Shown: positions 22,010 to 31,465 of the stretch, in pieces
Layout of the letters: each line of letters opens with the position of its first letter
Position numbering within the stretch: position 1 is the first letter of the stretch
Source of the DNA: Mesorhizobium liriopis
Lineage (GTDB): Bacteria; Pseudomonadota; Alphaproteobacteria; Rhizobiales; Rhizobiaceae
Reading direction: 5' to 3'
Length of the DNA stretch: 64,000 nt
NCBI RefSeq assembly: GCF_024053505.1
Contig: NZ_JAMXQS010000008.1
Coordinates: 1 to 64,000, forward strand
Notes under the pieces: generated by a model
The model's database searches: none
The model's input: the letters and a program-made list of their open reading frames with translations, nothing else
What the model was told of the DNA's origin: nothing
Translations under genes and position numbers: made by a program

Positions 22010-23163
22010 CGCGCCAGATCCGCCACCAGCGCGTCGAGCACGATCATCCCCGAAGGTGTGGCGCGAATGCGCGAATTGCCCACCGGTGCGATCAGCCCTT
22101 CCGAAAGGAGGTTGCCGATCTGGCGGTTGGAAAGCGGGCGTCCGGCGAGCTTTTCGTAGCGGTCGAGATCGATGCCCTCCGCCAGTCTGAGCCCCATCAA
22201 GAGGAACTCGTCGGCTTCTTCCTCGGAATCGAGCCGCTCGCCATCGACGATGCCGTGGCCTTTTTCTTCGACGAGTGCCGCCCAGGCTTCAGGCAGGCGC
22301 TCGGTCATCGTCACGATACGCCGGCCCTTTTCCTTGAACCGACCATGCGCGCCGGGGCCCGCGCCCACATACTCGCCATAGCGCCAGTAAACGAGATTGT
22401 GCCGGCTTTCCGCGCCGGGCCGTGCATGGTTGGAGATTTCATAGGCCGGCAACCCGTTGGCCGCCGTGACTTCCTGCGTGACCCGGTAAAGCTCGGCCCC
22501 CGTTTCGCCATCGGGCACCGCGAACTTGCCGCGCTGGTGCAGCCCGTAGAAGGCCGTGCCTTCCTCGATGGTCAGCTGGTAGAGCGAGAGGTGATCCGCC
22601 GCTAGGCCGATCGCTTCTTCGAGCTCGCGCCCCCATGCCTCCGGCGTCTGGTTCGGCCGCGCATAGATCAGGTCGAACGACATGCGCGGGAATGTTTCCC
22701 GTGCGAGCGCTATCGCCCGCTTGGCCTCGTCCACGCCATGCAGGCGGCCCAGGAAACGCAGGTCCGGATCGTTCAGCGCCTGCACGCCCAGCGACACGCG
22801 ATTGACGCCGGCAAGGCGATAGCCGCGAAACCGGTCCGCATCCACCGATGACGGATTGGCCTCGAGCGTGATTTCCGCGTCCGAGCGCACCGTCCAGAGC
22901 CGCGCCACGGTGTCGAGCAGCGCGCCCACCGTTTCGGGCTTCATCAGCGAGGGCGTGCCGCCGCCCAAAAAGATGCTCACCGCCTCGCGCGGGCCGGTTC
23001 GCTCGCGCAGGTGCTCGAGCTCGCGCGTGAAGGCGCGCACGAAGCGTTCCTGGTCCACCGGCTTGTGGCGCACATGGCTGTTGAAGTCGCAATACGGGCA
23101 TTTGGCCGCGCAGAAGGGCCAATGGAGATAGATGCCGAAGCCCGGATCGAGGTTGAGCGTCAT
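22006..23163 (-). CDS. hemW: Radical SAM heme chaperone HemW (coproporphyrinogen III oxidase-like)
   Basis: A 385-residue radical SAM protein. The cluster motif is CAAKCPYC, as in HemW and HemN, preceded by LYIHWPF-like [16 protein letters not shown] and ARPNQT are other family marks. HemW proteins bind heme and deliver it to respiratory enzymes; most lack coproporphyrinogen oxidase activity, so HemW is preferred to HemN. Its ATG shares a base with the rdgB stop (TGATG), giving a coupled rdgB-hemW pair, a common arrangement in this order. Confidence 0.92.
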   Translation of the reverse strand: MTLNLDPGFGIYLHWPFCAAKCPYCDFNSHVRHKPVDQERFVRAFTRELEHLRERTGPREAVSIFLGGGTPSLMKPETVGALLDTVARLWTVRSDAEITLEANPSSVDADRFRGYRLAGVNRVSLGVQALNDPDLRFLGRLHGVDEAKRAIALARETFPRMSFDLIYARPNQTPEAWGRELEEAIGLAADHLSLYQLTIEEGTAFYGLHQRGKFAVPDGETGAELYRVTQEVTAANGLPAYEISNHARPGAESRHNLVYWRYGEYVGAGPGAHGRFKEKGRRIVTMTERLPEAWAALVEEKGHGIVDGERLDSEEEADEFLLMGLRLAEGIDLDRYEKLAGRPLSNRQIGNLLSEGLIAPVGNSRIRATPSGMIVLDALVADLAR

Positions 23164-23810
23164 CAGAGCCCTAGGCGCGCTTTCCCGAATTTCTGGAATG
23201 CCCGCGCCCGGTGCGACAGCGGCTCGGAGCCGTCCGCCTTCAGCCCGTGCTTCTCCTGGCTTTCCATCTCGCCGAAGGTGCGCGCGTGCCCGTCAGGCAG
23301 GAACACCGGGTCATAGCCGAACCCGCGCTCGCCCTTTGGCGGCCACACCAGCGTGCCCTCGACCTCGCCGCGATAATATTCCGCCGTGCCGTCCGGGAAA
23401 GCCAGGCACAGCACCGAAACGAAGCGTCCCTTGCGCTGCGCGGGCGCCGTCGCACCCTTCGCCTGCATCGCATCTTCCGCGCGCTGCATGGCCTTGCCGA
23501 AGTCGCGCTTGCCGTCGCTTTGCGTCGCCCAGTCCGCCGTATAAACGCCGGGCTCGCCGTCGAGCGCGTCGATGCAGAGGCCCGAATCGTCCGACAAGGC
23601 CGGGAGCCCGGTGGCCTTGGCCGCCGCTTCCGCCTTGATGAACGCGTTCTCCTCGAAGGTCGTGCCGGTTTCCTCGGGCTCGGGCAGCCCATATTCGCCG
23701 GCCGAGCGTGCCGAAAAGCCGAACGGCGCCATCAACTCGGCAAACTCCTTGCGCTTGCCCTCATTGTGCGTCGCGACCACGATGGTCTTCGCGGAAAGAT
23801 CGGCTGTCAT
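23163..23810 (-). CDS. rdgB: Non-canonical purine NTP pyrophosphatase (RdgB/HAM1)
   Basis: A 215-residue house-cleaning enzyme that hydrolyses ITP, dITP and XTP to monophosphates, keeping them out of nucleic acids. [13 protein letters not shown] is the N-terminal nucleotide motif, with [13 protein letters not shown]-type metal and substrate loops (ALSDDSGL) and [14 protein letters not shown] at the end. The start at 23810 overlaps the VOC-protein stop as ATGA; a longer upstream frame is a shadow. It lies in the run rph-VOC-rdgB-hemW on the minus strand. Confidence 0.95.
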   Translation of the reverse strand: MTADLSAKTIVVATHNEGKRKEFAELMAPFGFSARSAGEYGLPEPEETGTTFEENAFIKAEAAAKATGLPALSDDSGLCIDALDGEPGVYTADWATQSDGKRDFGKAMQRAEDAMQAKGATAPAQRKGRFVSVLCLAFPDGTAEYYRGEVEGTLVWPPKGERGFGYDPVFLPDGHARTFGEMESQEKHGLKADGSEPLSHRARAFQKFGKARLGL

Positions 23811-24220
23811 TCCATGCTCCAGATGCGTGGCTCGGCGAATTCCAGCGAATTGCCCGCCGGATCGCGAAAGTAGATCGAGCGGCCGCCTTGCGGCCACGCG
23901 AACGCGGCCTCGACCTTGACCCCTTGCGCGTCCAGCCGCGCAGTCCACGCTTCTATCTCACTGGAGCTTGCGCGAAAGCAGAGATGCCCCGGGCCCCGGG
24001 CGCCATGCGGCGGCACCGGCAGCTTGGCGTCGGGTGCCGGCGGCACCACCGTGGCGTTCGGGTTGAACACCAGCACCACGCCTTGGCCGCAGCGAAAGAA
24101 CACGTGCCGCCCCTCGACACGCGCGATCTCTTCGAGCCCCAGCACCTCGCCATAGAACCACGTCGCCGCGTCGAGATCGGTGGCGTAAAGCGCCGCTTCG
24201 AGAATGCCTGCGGGCGTCAT
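23807..24220 (-). CDS. VOC-family (glyoxalase/bleomycin-resistance fold) protein
   Basis: A 137-residue single-module vicinal-oxygen-chelate protein. [19 protein letters not shown] opens the fold, GHLCFRA gives a metal-ligand histidine, and [15 protein letters not shown] closes it with the conserved glutamate. The reaction is unknown; the family includes glyoxalases, dioxygenases and drug-binding proteins. It sits between rph and rdgB, overlapping rdgB by four bases, and is an accessory insertion into an otherwise conserved rph-rdgB-hemW run. Confidence 0.88.
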   Translation of the reverse strand: MTPAGILEAALYATDLDAATWFYGEVLGLEEIARVEGRHVFFRCGQGVVLVFNPNATVVPPAPDAKLPVPPHGARGPGHLCFRASSSEIEAWTARLDAQGVKVEAAFAWPQGGRSIYFRDPAGNSLEFAEPRIWSME

Positions 24221-24230
24221 CGCCTTGCCC

Positions 24231-24947
24231 TCAGGCCACCGCCAGCTGCTGCAAGGAAACGATGCGCGAGATCCCTTTTCGCGCCAGTCCCAGAAGCTGC
24301 CCGAACTCGGCCTCCGAGAACGGCTCGTGCTCGGCCGTGCCCTGGATTTCCACGATCCCGCCTTTGCCCGTCATCACGAAATTCGCATCCGTGCCGGCCG
24401 CCGAATCTTCCGGATAGTCGAGGTCGAGCACCGGCGCGCCCTCATGGATGCCGCAGGACACGGCGGCCACATGGTCCTTCAGGACCTTGTCGACCGAAAT
24501 CATCGAGCGCGCTTCCATCCAGCGCAAGCAATCGTGCAGGGCGACCCAGCCGCCCGAAATGGCGGCGGTGCGCGTGCCGCCATCGGCCTGCAGCACGTCG
24601 CAGTCCACCGTGATCTGCACTTCGCCCAGAGCCGGCAGATCCACCACCGCGCGAAGCGAGCGCCCGATCAGCCGCTGGATTTCGAGCGTCCGCCCGCCCT
24701 GCTTGCCGGACGACGCCTCGCGCCGCATGCGGTCATGCGTGGAGCGCGGCAGCATGCCGTATTCGGCCGTCACCCATCCCTTGCCGCCATTCCTGAGCCA
24801 GGCCGGCACGCGCTCCTCGAGGCTCGCGGTGCACAGCACATGCGTGTCCCCGAACTTCACGAGGCACGAGCCCTCGGCATGGCGCGAGACGTTTCGCTCG
24901 AACGAAACCGCGCGCATTTCATCGGGCTGGCGTTTGGATGGTCGCAT
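24231..24947 (-). CDS. rph: Ribonuclease PH
   Basis: A 238-residue phosphorolytic 3'-exoribonuclease that trims tRNA 3' ends. [18 protein letters not shown] is the typical start, and [33 protein letters not shown] and [17 protein letters not shown] are diagnostic. The ATG at 24947 gives the normal length; an upstream in-frame start is not needed. In many relatives rph stands next to hrcA, but here hrcA is about 5 kb away. Confidence 0.96.
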   Translation of the reverse strand: MRPSKRQPDEMRAVSFERNVSRHAEGSCLVKFGDTHVLCTASLEERVPAWLRNGGKGWVTAEYGMLPRSTHDRMRREASSGKQGGRTLEIQRLIGRSLRAVVDLPALGEVQITVDCDVLQADGGTRTAAISGGWVALHDCLRWMEARSMISVDKVLKDHVAAVSCGIHEGAPVLDLDYPEDSAAGTDANFVMTGKGGIVEIQGTAEHEPFSEAEFGQLLGLARKGISRIVSLQQLAVA

Positions 24948-25154
24948 GAAAATAAACCGGATAGCGGAGAATCGGCGCGGTTTAGCGGGTCGGGGCAGGG
25001 GAGGCAAGGAAGAGCGGAAGCTCGCGGATCAGCCAACGGGAAGCGTTGCGCGAACGGGCGAGGGCGCCGATCGGCGTGCGGTCAGGCATCGCGTGCAACC
25101 CTTCCCTGCGGTCGAGGAAAGTGAGAGAAGAGGGCTCCATTGGAGTTCGCTTCC

Positions 25155-25772
25155 ATGAACCTCGCCGGCTATCTCGCTTATTGCGGTGCGCTGGGGCTGG
25201 CCGCGGCCATTCCCGGACCCGGCATCACGGCCTTGGTTGCCCGCACGCTCGGGTCCGGCTTCCGCTCGGCGCTGGCCATGAGCCTCGGTCTGGTGCTGGG
25301 CGATCTCACTTACCTCACCGCCGTGGTGCTGGGGCTGGCGCTGGTGGCGCAGAGTTTCGGGACGGTGTTTCTTCTCGTCAAATGGCTCGGCGTCCTCTAC
25401 CTCGCCTGGCTCGGCTGGTGCTTCTGGCGCACCGGCATCACCCCGGAGCGCATCGAGGCGATGCGCTCGCGGGACGGATTGTTCGCCAGCGCCTTGTCAG
25501 GCCTCGTGCTCACCCTTGGCAATCCGAAGACCATGGTGTTCTACCTCGCGATCCTGCCGACCGTGATCGATCTGCATGCCATCACCGTGCCCGACTATCT
25601 CGTGCTTGCGAGCCTGACGGTCGCGGTTCTGCTGGTCGTTCTCGTGCCCTATCTGCTCCTCGCCGCCCGTGCCCGCTGGCTGCTTCAGATGCCGCGCGCG
25701 CTGAAGCTTCTCAACCGCACGGCGGCGACCTTCATGGTGGGGGCTGCGGCGGCGATTGCCGCGCGTTCCTGA
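25155..25772 (+). CDS. LysE/RhtB-family amino-acid exporter
   Basis: A 205-residue inner-membrane protein with about six hydrophobic helices. The motif IPGPGITALVARTLGSGFRSAL near the N-terminus is the LysE/RhtB signature, and GNPKTMVFYLAILP is the conserved mid-protein motif. These proteins export amino acids or derivatives such as homoserine, threonine or lysine; the substrate is not predictable. A TTG five codons earlier is possible, but the ATG at 25155 has GGAG nine bases upstream. It is a single gene between rph (divergent) and cysK. Confidence 0.9.
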   Translation: MNLAGYLAYCGALGLAAAIPGPGITALVARTLGSGFRSALAMSLGLVLGDLTYLTAVVLGLALVAQSFGTVFLLVKWLGVLYLAWLGWCFWRTGITPERIEAMRSRDGLFASALSGLVLTLGNPKTMVFYLAILPTVIDLHAITVPDYLVLASLTVAVLLVVLVPYLLLAARARWLLQMPRALKLLNRTAATFMVGAAAAIAARS

Positions 25773-25932
25773 TTTTCGGTGGCCTTCAACAGCGTCCGCA
25801 TTCTCCCAAACGCCCGAAAAGAGGAAAAACCTTCCGGTCCTCCACCGCGTCTCGCGTCATCCCCGCTCGAATTTTTTCGCCGCTCGCTCTATCTTGGCGC
25901 TCTGATCCGAGGAAAGAAACGGGAGCGAAGCG

Positions 25933-26925
25933 ATGAATCAGGCTTTTGTGCCGGCCAATGACACCAAGAAAGCTCCGGGCCGGGGGCGCGTTTATGATTC
26001 CATCACGCAGACCATCGGCGACACGCCGCTCGTGCGCATCGACAAGTTCGCGCGCGAGAAGGGCGTAAAGGCGAACCTTCTCGCCAAGCTCGAATTCTTC
26101 AACCCCATCGCCAGCGTCAAGGACCGTATCGGCGTCGCCATGCTGGAAGCGCTCGAGCGCGACGGACGCATCAAGCCGGGCGAAACCACGCTGATCGAGC
26201 CGACCTCCGGCAATACCGGCATCGCGCTGGCCTTCGCGGCCGCCGCCAAGGGCTACAAGCTGATCCTCACCATGCCCGAAACGATGTCGGTCGAGCGCCG
26301 CAAGATGCTGGCGCTGCTCGGCGCGGAACTGGTGCTGACCGAAGGACCTAAGGGCATGAAGGGCGCCATCGCCAAGGCGGACGAGCTGGCCGCGACCATT
26401 CCCAACGCGGTCATTCCGCAGCAGTTCGAGAACCCGGCCAATCCGGAAATCCACCGTCAGACCACCGCGGAAGAAATCTGGAACGACACCAACGGCGCCA
26501 TCGACATCTTCATCGCGGGCATCGGCACGGGCGGCACGATCACCGGGGTGGGTCAGGTGATCAAGGGTCGGAAGCCCGACCTCCATGTGGTGGCGGTCGA
26601 GCCCGAGGCCTCGCCGGTTCTGTCCGGCGGCCAGCCGGGCCCGCACAAGATTCAGGGCATCGGTGCCGGCTTCGCGCCCAAGGTGCTCGATACGGGCATT
26701 TATGACGAGATCATCACCGTGTCGAACGACGAGTCGGTCGCCAATTCACGGCTGCTCGCCCGCCTCGAAGGCATTCCGGTGGGCATTTCCTCGGGCGCAG
26801 CACTTCAGGCCGCCGTGGAAGTGGGTTCGCGGCCCGAGAACGAGGGCAAGAACATCGTGATCATCATCCCGTCCTTCGCGGAACGGTACCTGTCGACGAT
26901 CCTGTTCGAGGGACTGGGCGCCTGA
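25933..26925 (+). CDS. cysK: Cysteine synthase A (O-acetylserine sulfhydrylase)
   Basis: A 330-residue PLP enzyme making L-cysteine from O-acetyl-L-serine and sulfide. The PLP lysine is K63 in [19 protein letters not shown] is the substrate loop, GTGGTITG binds the phosphate, and SSGAALQAA is the C-terminal PLP-ring contact. The first 18 residues form an extra extension relative to the shortest CysK proteins. A strong GAGGAAAG stretch precedes the ATG. The unit ends at the terminator at 26956-26985. Confidence 0.95.
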   Translation: MNQAFVPANDTKKAPGRGRVYDSITQTIGDTPLVRIDKFAREKGVKANLLAKLEFFNPIASVKDRIGVAMLEALERDGRIKPGETTLIEPTSGNTGIALAFAAAAKGYKLILTMPETMSVERRKMLALLGAELVLTEGPKGMKGAIAKADELAATIPNAVIPQQFENPANPEIHRQTTAEEIWNDTNGAIDIFIAGIGTGGTITGVGQVIKGRKPDLHVVAVEPEASPVLSGGQPGPHKIQGIGAGFAPKVLDTGIYDEIITVSNDESVANSRLLARLEGIPVGISSGAALQAAVEVGSRPENEGKNIVIIIPSFAERYLSTILFEGLGA

Positions 26926-26955
26926 CGCCACTTTCAGCCGGCTTCTTCAAATATG

Positions 26956-26985
26956 ACGCGCGGGGCCGAAAGCCTCGCGCGTTTT
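26956..26985 (+). terminator. Intrinsic terminator of cysK
   Basis: ACGCGCGGGGC pairs with GCCTCGCGCGT (one G-T pair) around CGAAA and runs into TTTT. It starts 30 bases after the cysK stop. Confidence 0.8.
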
Positions 26986-27019
26986 CGTTCTGCCGACCGT
27001 ATGAAGAGGGCGGAAGCGC

Positions 27020-27196
27020 TCAGCGCACGTTGAAGGTGGTCAGCGGCGTGCCGCCCATCGGCGAGCGGCGGGCACAGGCCGGGCCGGGGCCACGCATGTA
27101 ATGGCGCTCCGGGCGATATGTGGGGGCTATGAACTCGCGAACCGATGCCGCGATGCTCGCGACCTTTCTGAAAACACGCATGACCTTCGTTTCCAT
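27020..27196 (-). CDS. Small basic hypothetical protein (58 aa)
   Basis: A 58-residue protein starting METKVMRVFRKVASIAAS and ending with an arginine, glycine and proline-rich tail (REFIAPTYRPERHYMRG, then RRSPMGGTPLTTFNVR). The conserved-looking tail and a GGGGG-type site 8-9 bases upstream suggest a real gene. No domain is recognised. It ends close to the cysK terminator, with which it is convergent. Confidence 0.5.
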   Translation of the reverse strand: METKVMRVFRKVASIAASVREFIAPTYRPERHYMRGPGPACARRSPMGGTPLTTFNVR

Positions 27197-27402
27197 TGCT
27201 TTCGGCCCCCACCGCCAGCAAGCCGTTGTTAACCGCAAACCGGTGAATGGAATGTGAATCCGGTCACTGTTCGCGCCACCTTTCTGCGCCTCCAAGCGTG
27301 TCCGCATTGTGTCGCTGCGTAAGCACGAAGTATCCGTCAGGCCGCGAATTCCGAAACGTGTCTTTCGGGCAACGGGCCTTTTGGGGAAAGCGGTTCCTCG
27401 GC

Positions 27403-27427
27403 GGAACCTGGGTCTGGGGCAAGCGTT
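27403..27427 (+). promoter_or_regulatory. Probable sigma-EcfG (general stress) promoter of the DUF892 gene
   Basis: GGAAC at 27403-27407 and CGTT at 27424-27427 are separated by 16 bases, matching the GGAAC-N16/17-CGTT pattern of alphaproteobacterial EcfG-type sigma factors. The leader to the DUF892 start is about 95 bases. It lies in the 328-base gap 27197-27524, which otherwise shows no gene. DUF892 genes are frequent members of this stress regulon, which supports the call. Confidence 0.55.
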
Positions 27428-27524
27428 GGGGAGCCGAGCCGGGCGGGGTCGCCCCGTTCGCACCCCGATAACCGACTGTCTCGACGCCTGCCCGAACAGG
27501 CGCGGCCAGCCAAGGAGGAATGTC

Positions 27525-28031
27525 ATGGGCCTTTTCTCGAAGGACATCAAAACGCTGGACGATCTCTTCGTCCACCAGTTGCAGGACATCTATTACGCCG
27601 AGAACCAGATCAAGAAGGCGCTGCCTGACATGATCAAGAAGGCCTCGGCACCCGATCTCAAGGCCGGCTTCGACAAGCATCTCAAGGAAACCGAGACGCA
27701 GATCCAGCGCCTCGAACAGGTGTTCGAGATGCATGACCAGAAGGTCAAGGCCGTCACCTGCCCGGCCATCGACGGCATCATCAAGGAAGCCAACGAGGTG
27801 GCCGGCGAAGTAGCCGATCCGAAGGTGCTCGACGCGGCGCTCATCGCGGCCGCCCAGGCCGTCGAGCATTACGAGATCACCCGCTACGGCACGCTGATCG
27901 CCTGGGCCAAGCAGCTCGGCCGCGACGACTGCGCTGCGGTGCTCGCACAGAACCTCGCCGAGGAAGAAGCGACCGACAAGAAGCTGACGCAGATCGCCGA
28001 AGGCGGCGTGAACCTGCAGGCCGCCGAGTAA
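27525..28031 (+). CDS. DUF892 (YciE/YciF) ferritin-like stress protein
   Basis: A 168-residue all-helical ferritin-like protein. It opens KDIKTLDDLFVHQLQDIYYAENQ, the DUF892 signature, and has the ExxH-type metal residues in AVEHYEI and further glutamates in the four-helix bundle. YciE/YciF proteins are induced by stress in enterobacteria and are presumed diiron proteins; their reaction is unknown. A textbook AAGGAGGA ribosome site fixes the start. The EcfG-like promoter upstream implies general stress control. Confidence 0.92.
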   Translation: MGLFSKDIKTLDDLFVHQLQDIYYAENQIKKALPDMIKKASAPDLKAGFDKHLKETETQIQRLEQVFEMHDQKVKAVTCPAIDGIIKEANEVAGEVADPKVLDAALIAAAQAVEHYEITRYGTLIAWAKQLGRDDCAAVLAQNLAEEEATDKKLTQIAEGGVNLQAAE

Positions 28032-28055
28032 GCATTCGCTCCAGTCGAACTGCGA

Positions 28056-28085
28056 AAGGGGCCGGTCTCAGCCGGCCTCTTTTTC
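28056..28085 (+). terminator. Intrinsic terminator after the DUF892 gene
   Basis: GAGGCCGGC-type arms (AGGGGCCGG and CCGGCCTCT) pair around TCTCAG and run into TTTTTCT. It begins 25 bases after the stop. Confidence 0.75.
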
Positions 28086-28176
28086 TATGGGGGGTGGGGA
28101 GGATATGTCTCGCGACGTAATGTTCGCCGAAAGGCACCGCCCAGGGCTCCGTTACCCAACTTCTCGGCCGCCAAGC

Positions 28177-29127
28177 TCAGCCCGCCGCTTCGATCCGTGC
28201 CGCCTTGGCCTGCCAGCGCGCCGCGGTCTGCGGCTTGATGAACAGGCCCGAAATCTGGGGCATCTCCTCGCGTAGCCGCTTTTCGATGCGTTCCACGCAA
28301 GCCTCGACCTCACCGATGCTCGCCGCGTCCTCGAACTCGACGGAAAGGGCCGCCACGATCTGGTTCGGCCCGAGATGAACGGTGACGACCCCGTTGGCCT
28401 GCTGCACGGCCGGGTCGGCCTGCGCGATGGCCAGCACGCGGTCCTGCACCTCCGGTGCTGCCGCTTCGCCCATCAGGAGCCCCTTGGCCTCGCGCGCCAA
28501 AAACACGGCGGTGGCCGCGAGCAGCAGGCCGATGCCGAGCGAGGCTACGCCGTCGAGTTCCGGTATCTCCAGCACCTGCGCCAGCGTGATGCCGACGAGT
28601 GCGATCAGAAGCCCGATCAGAGCGGCGGAGTCTTCGAAGAGCACGGTGTAAACCGTCGGATCCTTGCTCTGCCGCACTGCCTGCCACCAGCCGAGCGCCC
28701 CCTTGGCGTGGCGGAACTCCTTGAGCGCGATCAGCCACGACCCGCCCTCGAACAGAATCGAAAGCCCCAGCACCACATAGTTCACGATGGGGTTCTCGAT
28801 CGGCTCGGGATCGAGAATATGGACCACGCCTTCATAGAACGACACGCCCGCGCCCAGCGCGAAGATCAGGAGCGCCACCACGAAGGACCAGAAATAAAGC
28901 TCGCGCCCATGCCCGAACGGATGCGTCCGGTCCGCAGGCCGCGCCGCGCGCTTCATGCCGTAGAGAAGCAGAAAGCCGTTTCCTGTATCGACCAGGCTGT
29001 GAATGCCTTCCGACAGCATGGCCGAGGAGCCGGTGAAGAAGGCGGCGACGAACTTGGTCGCGGCGATCAGGAAATTGCCGACGAGCGCGGCATAGATGAC
29101 GGTCTTCGAACCCGATTGAGATGCCAT
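28177..29127 (-). CDS. Cation diffusion facilitator (ZnT9-like)
   Basis: A 316-residue inner-membrane metal transporter with five to six transmembrane helices. SEGIHSLVDTGNGFLL carries the first metal site (HxxxD). HPFGHGRELYFWSFVVALLIF and FEDSAALIG match the ZnT9/SLC30A9-like branch rather than the classic YiiP type, whose second site is HxxxD; here it is ED. A C-terminal cytosolic domain of about 90 residues follows. The probable role is zinc or other divalent metal efflux, but this branch is poorly characterised in bacteria. It is a single-gene unit. Confidence 0.9.
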   Translation of the reverse strand: MASQSGSKTVIYAALVGNFLIAATKFVAAFFTGSSAMLSEGIHSLVDTGNGFLLLYGMKRAARPADRTHPFGHGRELYFWSFVVALLIFALGAGVSFYEGVVHILDPEPIENPIVNYVVLGLSILFEGGSWLIALKEFRHAKGALGWWQAVRQSKDPTVYTVLFEDSAALIGLLIALVGITLAQVLEIPELDGVASLGIGLLLAATAVFLAREAKGLLMGEAAAPEVQDRVLAIAQADPAVQQANGVVTVHLGPNQIVAALSVEFEDAASIGEVEACVERIEKRLREEMPQISGLFIKPQTAARWQAKAARIEAAG

Positions 29128-29185
29128 GCCGTCTGCCTTCCGTGAGACGGCTTAGATGGCGCGGCGGGAGGCGAGGGAAAGAGGC

Positions 29186-29521
29186 TCAGGCCGCCCTGGG
29201 CCTGCGGCGGGCATGGCGTTCGGCGCGTTTCAGGAGCCAGTCGAGGATGTTTCGGGAAACGACCTCGCCGGTCTCGGCATCCTTGAGCGTGCCGATGCGG
29301 TCCACGCGGAAGCCGCGATAGGTGCCGGTCTCCTCGTCCACCCCGCCCAACAGCAGCTTGGCCGGTCCCACCTTCACTTCGAGCGCATGCACATGGCGCA
29401 GGCTCGGGCGGCCCGCGACGTCGAGATAGGCGAACTCGAAATGCCCTTCGAAGGGCAGAACGCGCCAGTTGCCCTCGTCGCGCGGGGCGTCCTCGATAGC
29501 CTTGTTTGAATGGGTTTCCAT
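29186..29521 (-). CDS. Hypothetical protein with WYL-like core
   Basis: A 111-residue soluble protein. After about 15 flexible residues come beta-rich segments (WRVLPFEGHFEFAYLDVAG, HALEVKVGPAKLLLGGVD) and then YRGFRVDRIGTLKD, which recalls the WYL-domain strand FRLDRI. The C-terminus is arginine-rich. No HTH is present, so it is not a WYL regulator. The function is unknown. It lies between the CDF gene and hrcA, all on the minus strand with modest gaps. Confidence 0.6.
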   Translation of the reverse strand: METHSNKAIEDAPRDEGNWRVLPFEGHFEFAYLDVAGRPSLRHVHALEVKVGPAKLLLGGVDEETGTYRGFRVDRIGTLKDAETGEVVSRNILDWLLKRAERHARRRPRAA

Positions 29522-29565
29522 GGGCCTGATATGGGGATCAAGCCCTTGTTTTGCAACGCTTCCGG

Positions 29566-30639
29566 CTAGCGCAGCAGCCGCGAGATCGCCTGTGCCGTGT
29601 AGTCCACCATGGGCACGATCCGCGCATAGTTCAGCCGCGTCGGACCGATCACCCCGAGCGCGCCCACCACGCGCGATTTCTCGTCCCGGTAGGGCGCCAC
29701 CACGAGGCTCGAACCCGACAGCGAGAACAGCTTGTTCTCCGAGCCGATGAAGATGCGCACGCCCGAGCCTTCCTCGGCGAAGTCGAGCAGCTGCAAAAGC
29801 CCGTCCTGCGTTTCCAGATCCTCGAAGAGGTGCTTGAGGAGATCGAGGTCCGCACCCGCCGACATGCCTTCGAGCAGGTTCGCGCGCCCCCGCACGATCA
29901 GCCGCGAGGGCTGGCCGCCATCCGAGCCGGCCCACACGGCCAGCCCCTGCTCGACCATGGTTTCGGCGAGGCTGTCGAGGGCTGCCTGTGTTTCCTTGCG
30001 GATGCGCGAGATTTCCGTCCGCGCTTCCACCAGCGTGCGCCCGCGAATATGCGCGTTCAGGAAATTCGACGCCTCCTGCAATTGCGAGGCGGTGATGCCG
30101 AGCGGCAGCTCGATCACGCGGTTCTCGACGTCGCCGTTCTGGGCGACCAGGATCGCCAGGCCCCGCGTCGGCTCGAGCTGGATGAACTCGATATGCTTGA
30201 GCGCGGTTTCGGCCTTGGCGGCCAGCACCAGCCCGGCACCGCGCGACATGCCCGACAGCATCTGGCTGGCCTCGGTCAGCATATGCTCCACCGTGCCGCC
30301 CGTGCCCCGCGCACCCAGCTGGCTTTCGATCTGGATGCGCTCGTCGTCCGACAGGCTGCCCATCTCCATGAAGGCGTCCACGAAGAAGCGCAGGCCTTTC
30401 TGGGTCGGCAGCCGCCCGGCCGAAATATGCGGCGCATAGATCAGCCCGAGATGCTCCAGATCGCTCATCACATTGCGCACGGTCGCGGGCGAAAGCGAAG
30501 CGGGAAGCATCCGCGCGAGGTTGCGCGAGCCGAGCGGTTCGCCATCGGAAAGAAACGAGTCGACGATCAGCCGGAAGATGTCGCGCGTGCGCCTGTCCAG
30601 CGCGCGCAGGTCCGGTTCGTGGTGGAGCGGCTTGTTCAT
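29566..30639 (-). CDS. hrcA: Heat-inducible transcription repressor HrcA
   Basis: A 357-residue repressor with an N-terminal winged helix (LPASLSPATVRNVMSDLEHLGLI) followed by the HrcA domain, with GPTRLNYARIVPMVDYTAQ near the end. HrcA binds CIRCE elements before groESL and related heat-shock genes and depends on GroEL to fold. The start at 30639 gives MNKPLHHEP; an upstream in-frame start adds 25 unlikely residues. No CIRCE element is visible in its own upstream region, so it does not look autoregulated here. grpE is not adjacent, unlike in many relatives. Confidence 0.95.
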   Translation of the reverse strand: MNKPLHHEPDLRALDRRTRDIFRLIVDSFLSDGEPLGSRNLARMLPASLSPATVRNVMSDLEHLGLIYAPHISAGRLPTQKGLRFFVDAFMEMGSLSDDERIQIESQLGARGTGGTVEHMLTEASQMLSGMSRGAGLVLAAKAETALKHIEFIQLEPTRGLAILVAQNGDVENRVIELPLGITASQLQEASNFLNAHIRGRTLVEARTEISRIRKETQAALDSLAETMVEQGLAVWAGSDGGQPSRLIVRGRANLLEGMSAGADLDLLKHLFEDLETQDGLLQLLDFAEEGSGVRIFIGSENKLFSLSGSSLVVAPYRDEKSRVVGALGVIGPTRLNYARIVPMVDYTAQAISRLLR

Positions 30640-30748
30640 GGCCGGTTCGAGCTTCCTTGGTCCTCTTCTGGAATATTTCTTGCAAGACACGGCTGCAACC
30701 ACACGATTGATCACACCTCGTTTTCTTCACACACGAACAGCGCCTCTC

Positions 30749-31285
30749 ATGCCCGACCTCGCCGCCCCGATCACTATCCGCACGCTTTCGCCCGAAAAGG
30801 TGCGAGAAAGGATCCCCGAACTCTCGGCGGTCCTCCTCGACTGCGTCCATGGCGGCGCGTCCGTGTCCTTCATGGCCCCGATGGCGCCCGAAACCGCTGA
30901 CCGCTTCTGGCAGGGCGTGGCCACCCGCGCGGCAAATGGCGATGCGGTCGTCCTCGTCGCCGAGCAGGAGGGCCGGATCGTCGGCACCGCCCAACTCGTC
31001 ACAGGCCTGCCCGAGAACCAGCCCCACCGCGCCGATGTCGCCAAGGTGCTGGTTCACCGCGGCGCCCGCAACCGGGGCGTGGCGCAGGGGCTGATGGAGG
31101 CGGTCGAAGCCGAAGCGCGCCGGCTCGACCGCACGCTGCTCGTGCTCGACACCGTGCCCGACACGCCCGCTTATCGCCTCTACACCCGTCTCGGCTGGCA
31201 GGAAGTCGGCCGCGTGCCGGGCTTCGCGCTCTGGCCCGACGGCCGCCCCTGCGACACCGCCTTCTTCTTCAAGACGCTGCGATGA
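30749..31285 (+). CDS. GNAT-family N-acetyltransferase
   Basis: A 178-residue acetyltransferase. The acetyl-CoA loop is VHRGARNRGVAQGLM, matching the R/QxxGxG/A pattern, and VLDTVPDTPAYRLYTRLGW is the following helix-strand. The substrate is unknown; the family includes resistance and protein-modifying enzymes. It is divergent from hrcA, and the 109-base gap must hold both promoters. Confidence 0.85.
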   Translation: MPDLAAPITIRTLSPEKVRERIPELSAVLLDCVHGGASVSFMAPMAPETADRFWQGVATRAANGDAVVLVAEQEGRIVGTAQLVTGLPENQPHRADVAKVLVHRGARNRGVAQGLMEAVEAEARRLDRTLLVLDTVPDTPAYRLYTRLGWQEVGRVPGFALWPDGRPCDTAFFFKTLR

Positions 31286-31465
31286 CCCGCCCGCACTGAC
31301 TTACCCGCAGTGACTTGATTGTGCGTCGGCGCTTTGCCTGAAGCCCTTGCCAGAACGGGCACGCCGCTTCAGATATCGCGCCGAACCCGCGTGCGAGACC
31401 GAATTTCTGCCGATGCCTTCGAATCCACGCGCCGCCCTTAGCGGCCGCGCGTCCCAGCCTCACTC

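Noticed and set aside
30640-30748. Possible CIRCE element before hrcA
   Set aside because: No TTAGCACTC-N9-GAGTGCTAA-like palindrome is present in the gap.
29186-31057. 623-codon minus-strand frame spanning the WYL-like gene and hrcA region
   Set aside because: Only its last 111 codons are a plausible gene; the rest is an off-frame shadow of hrcA and antisense to the GNAT gene.
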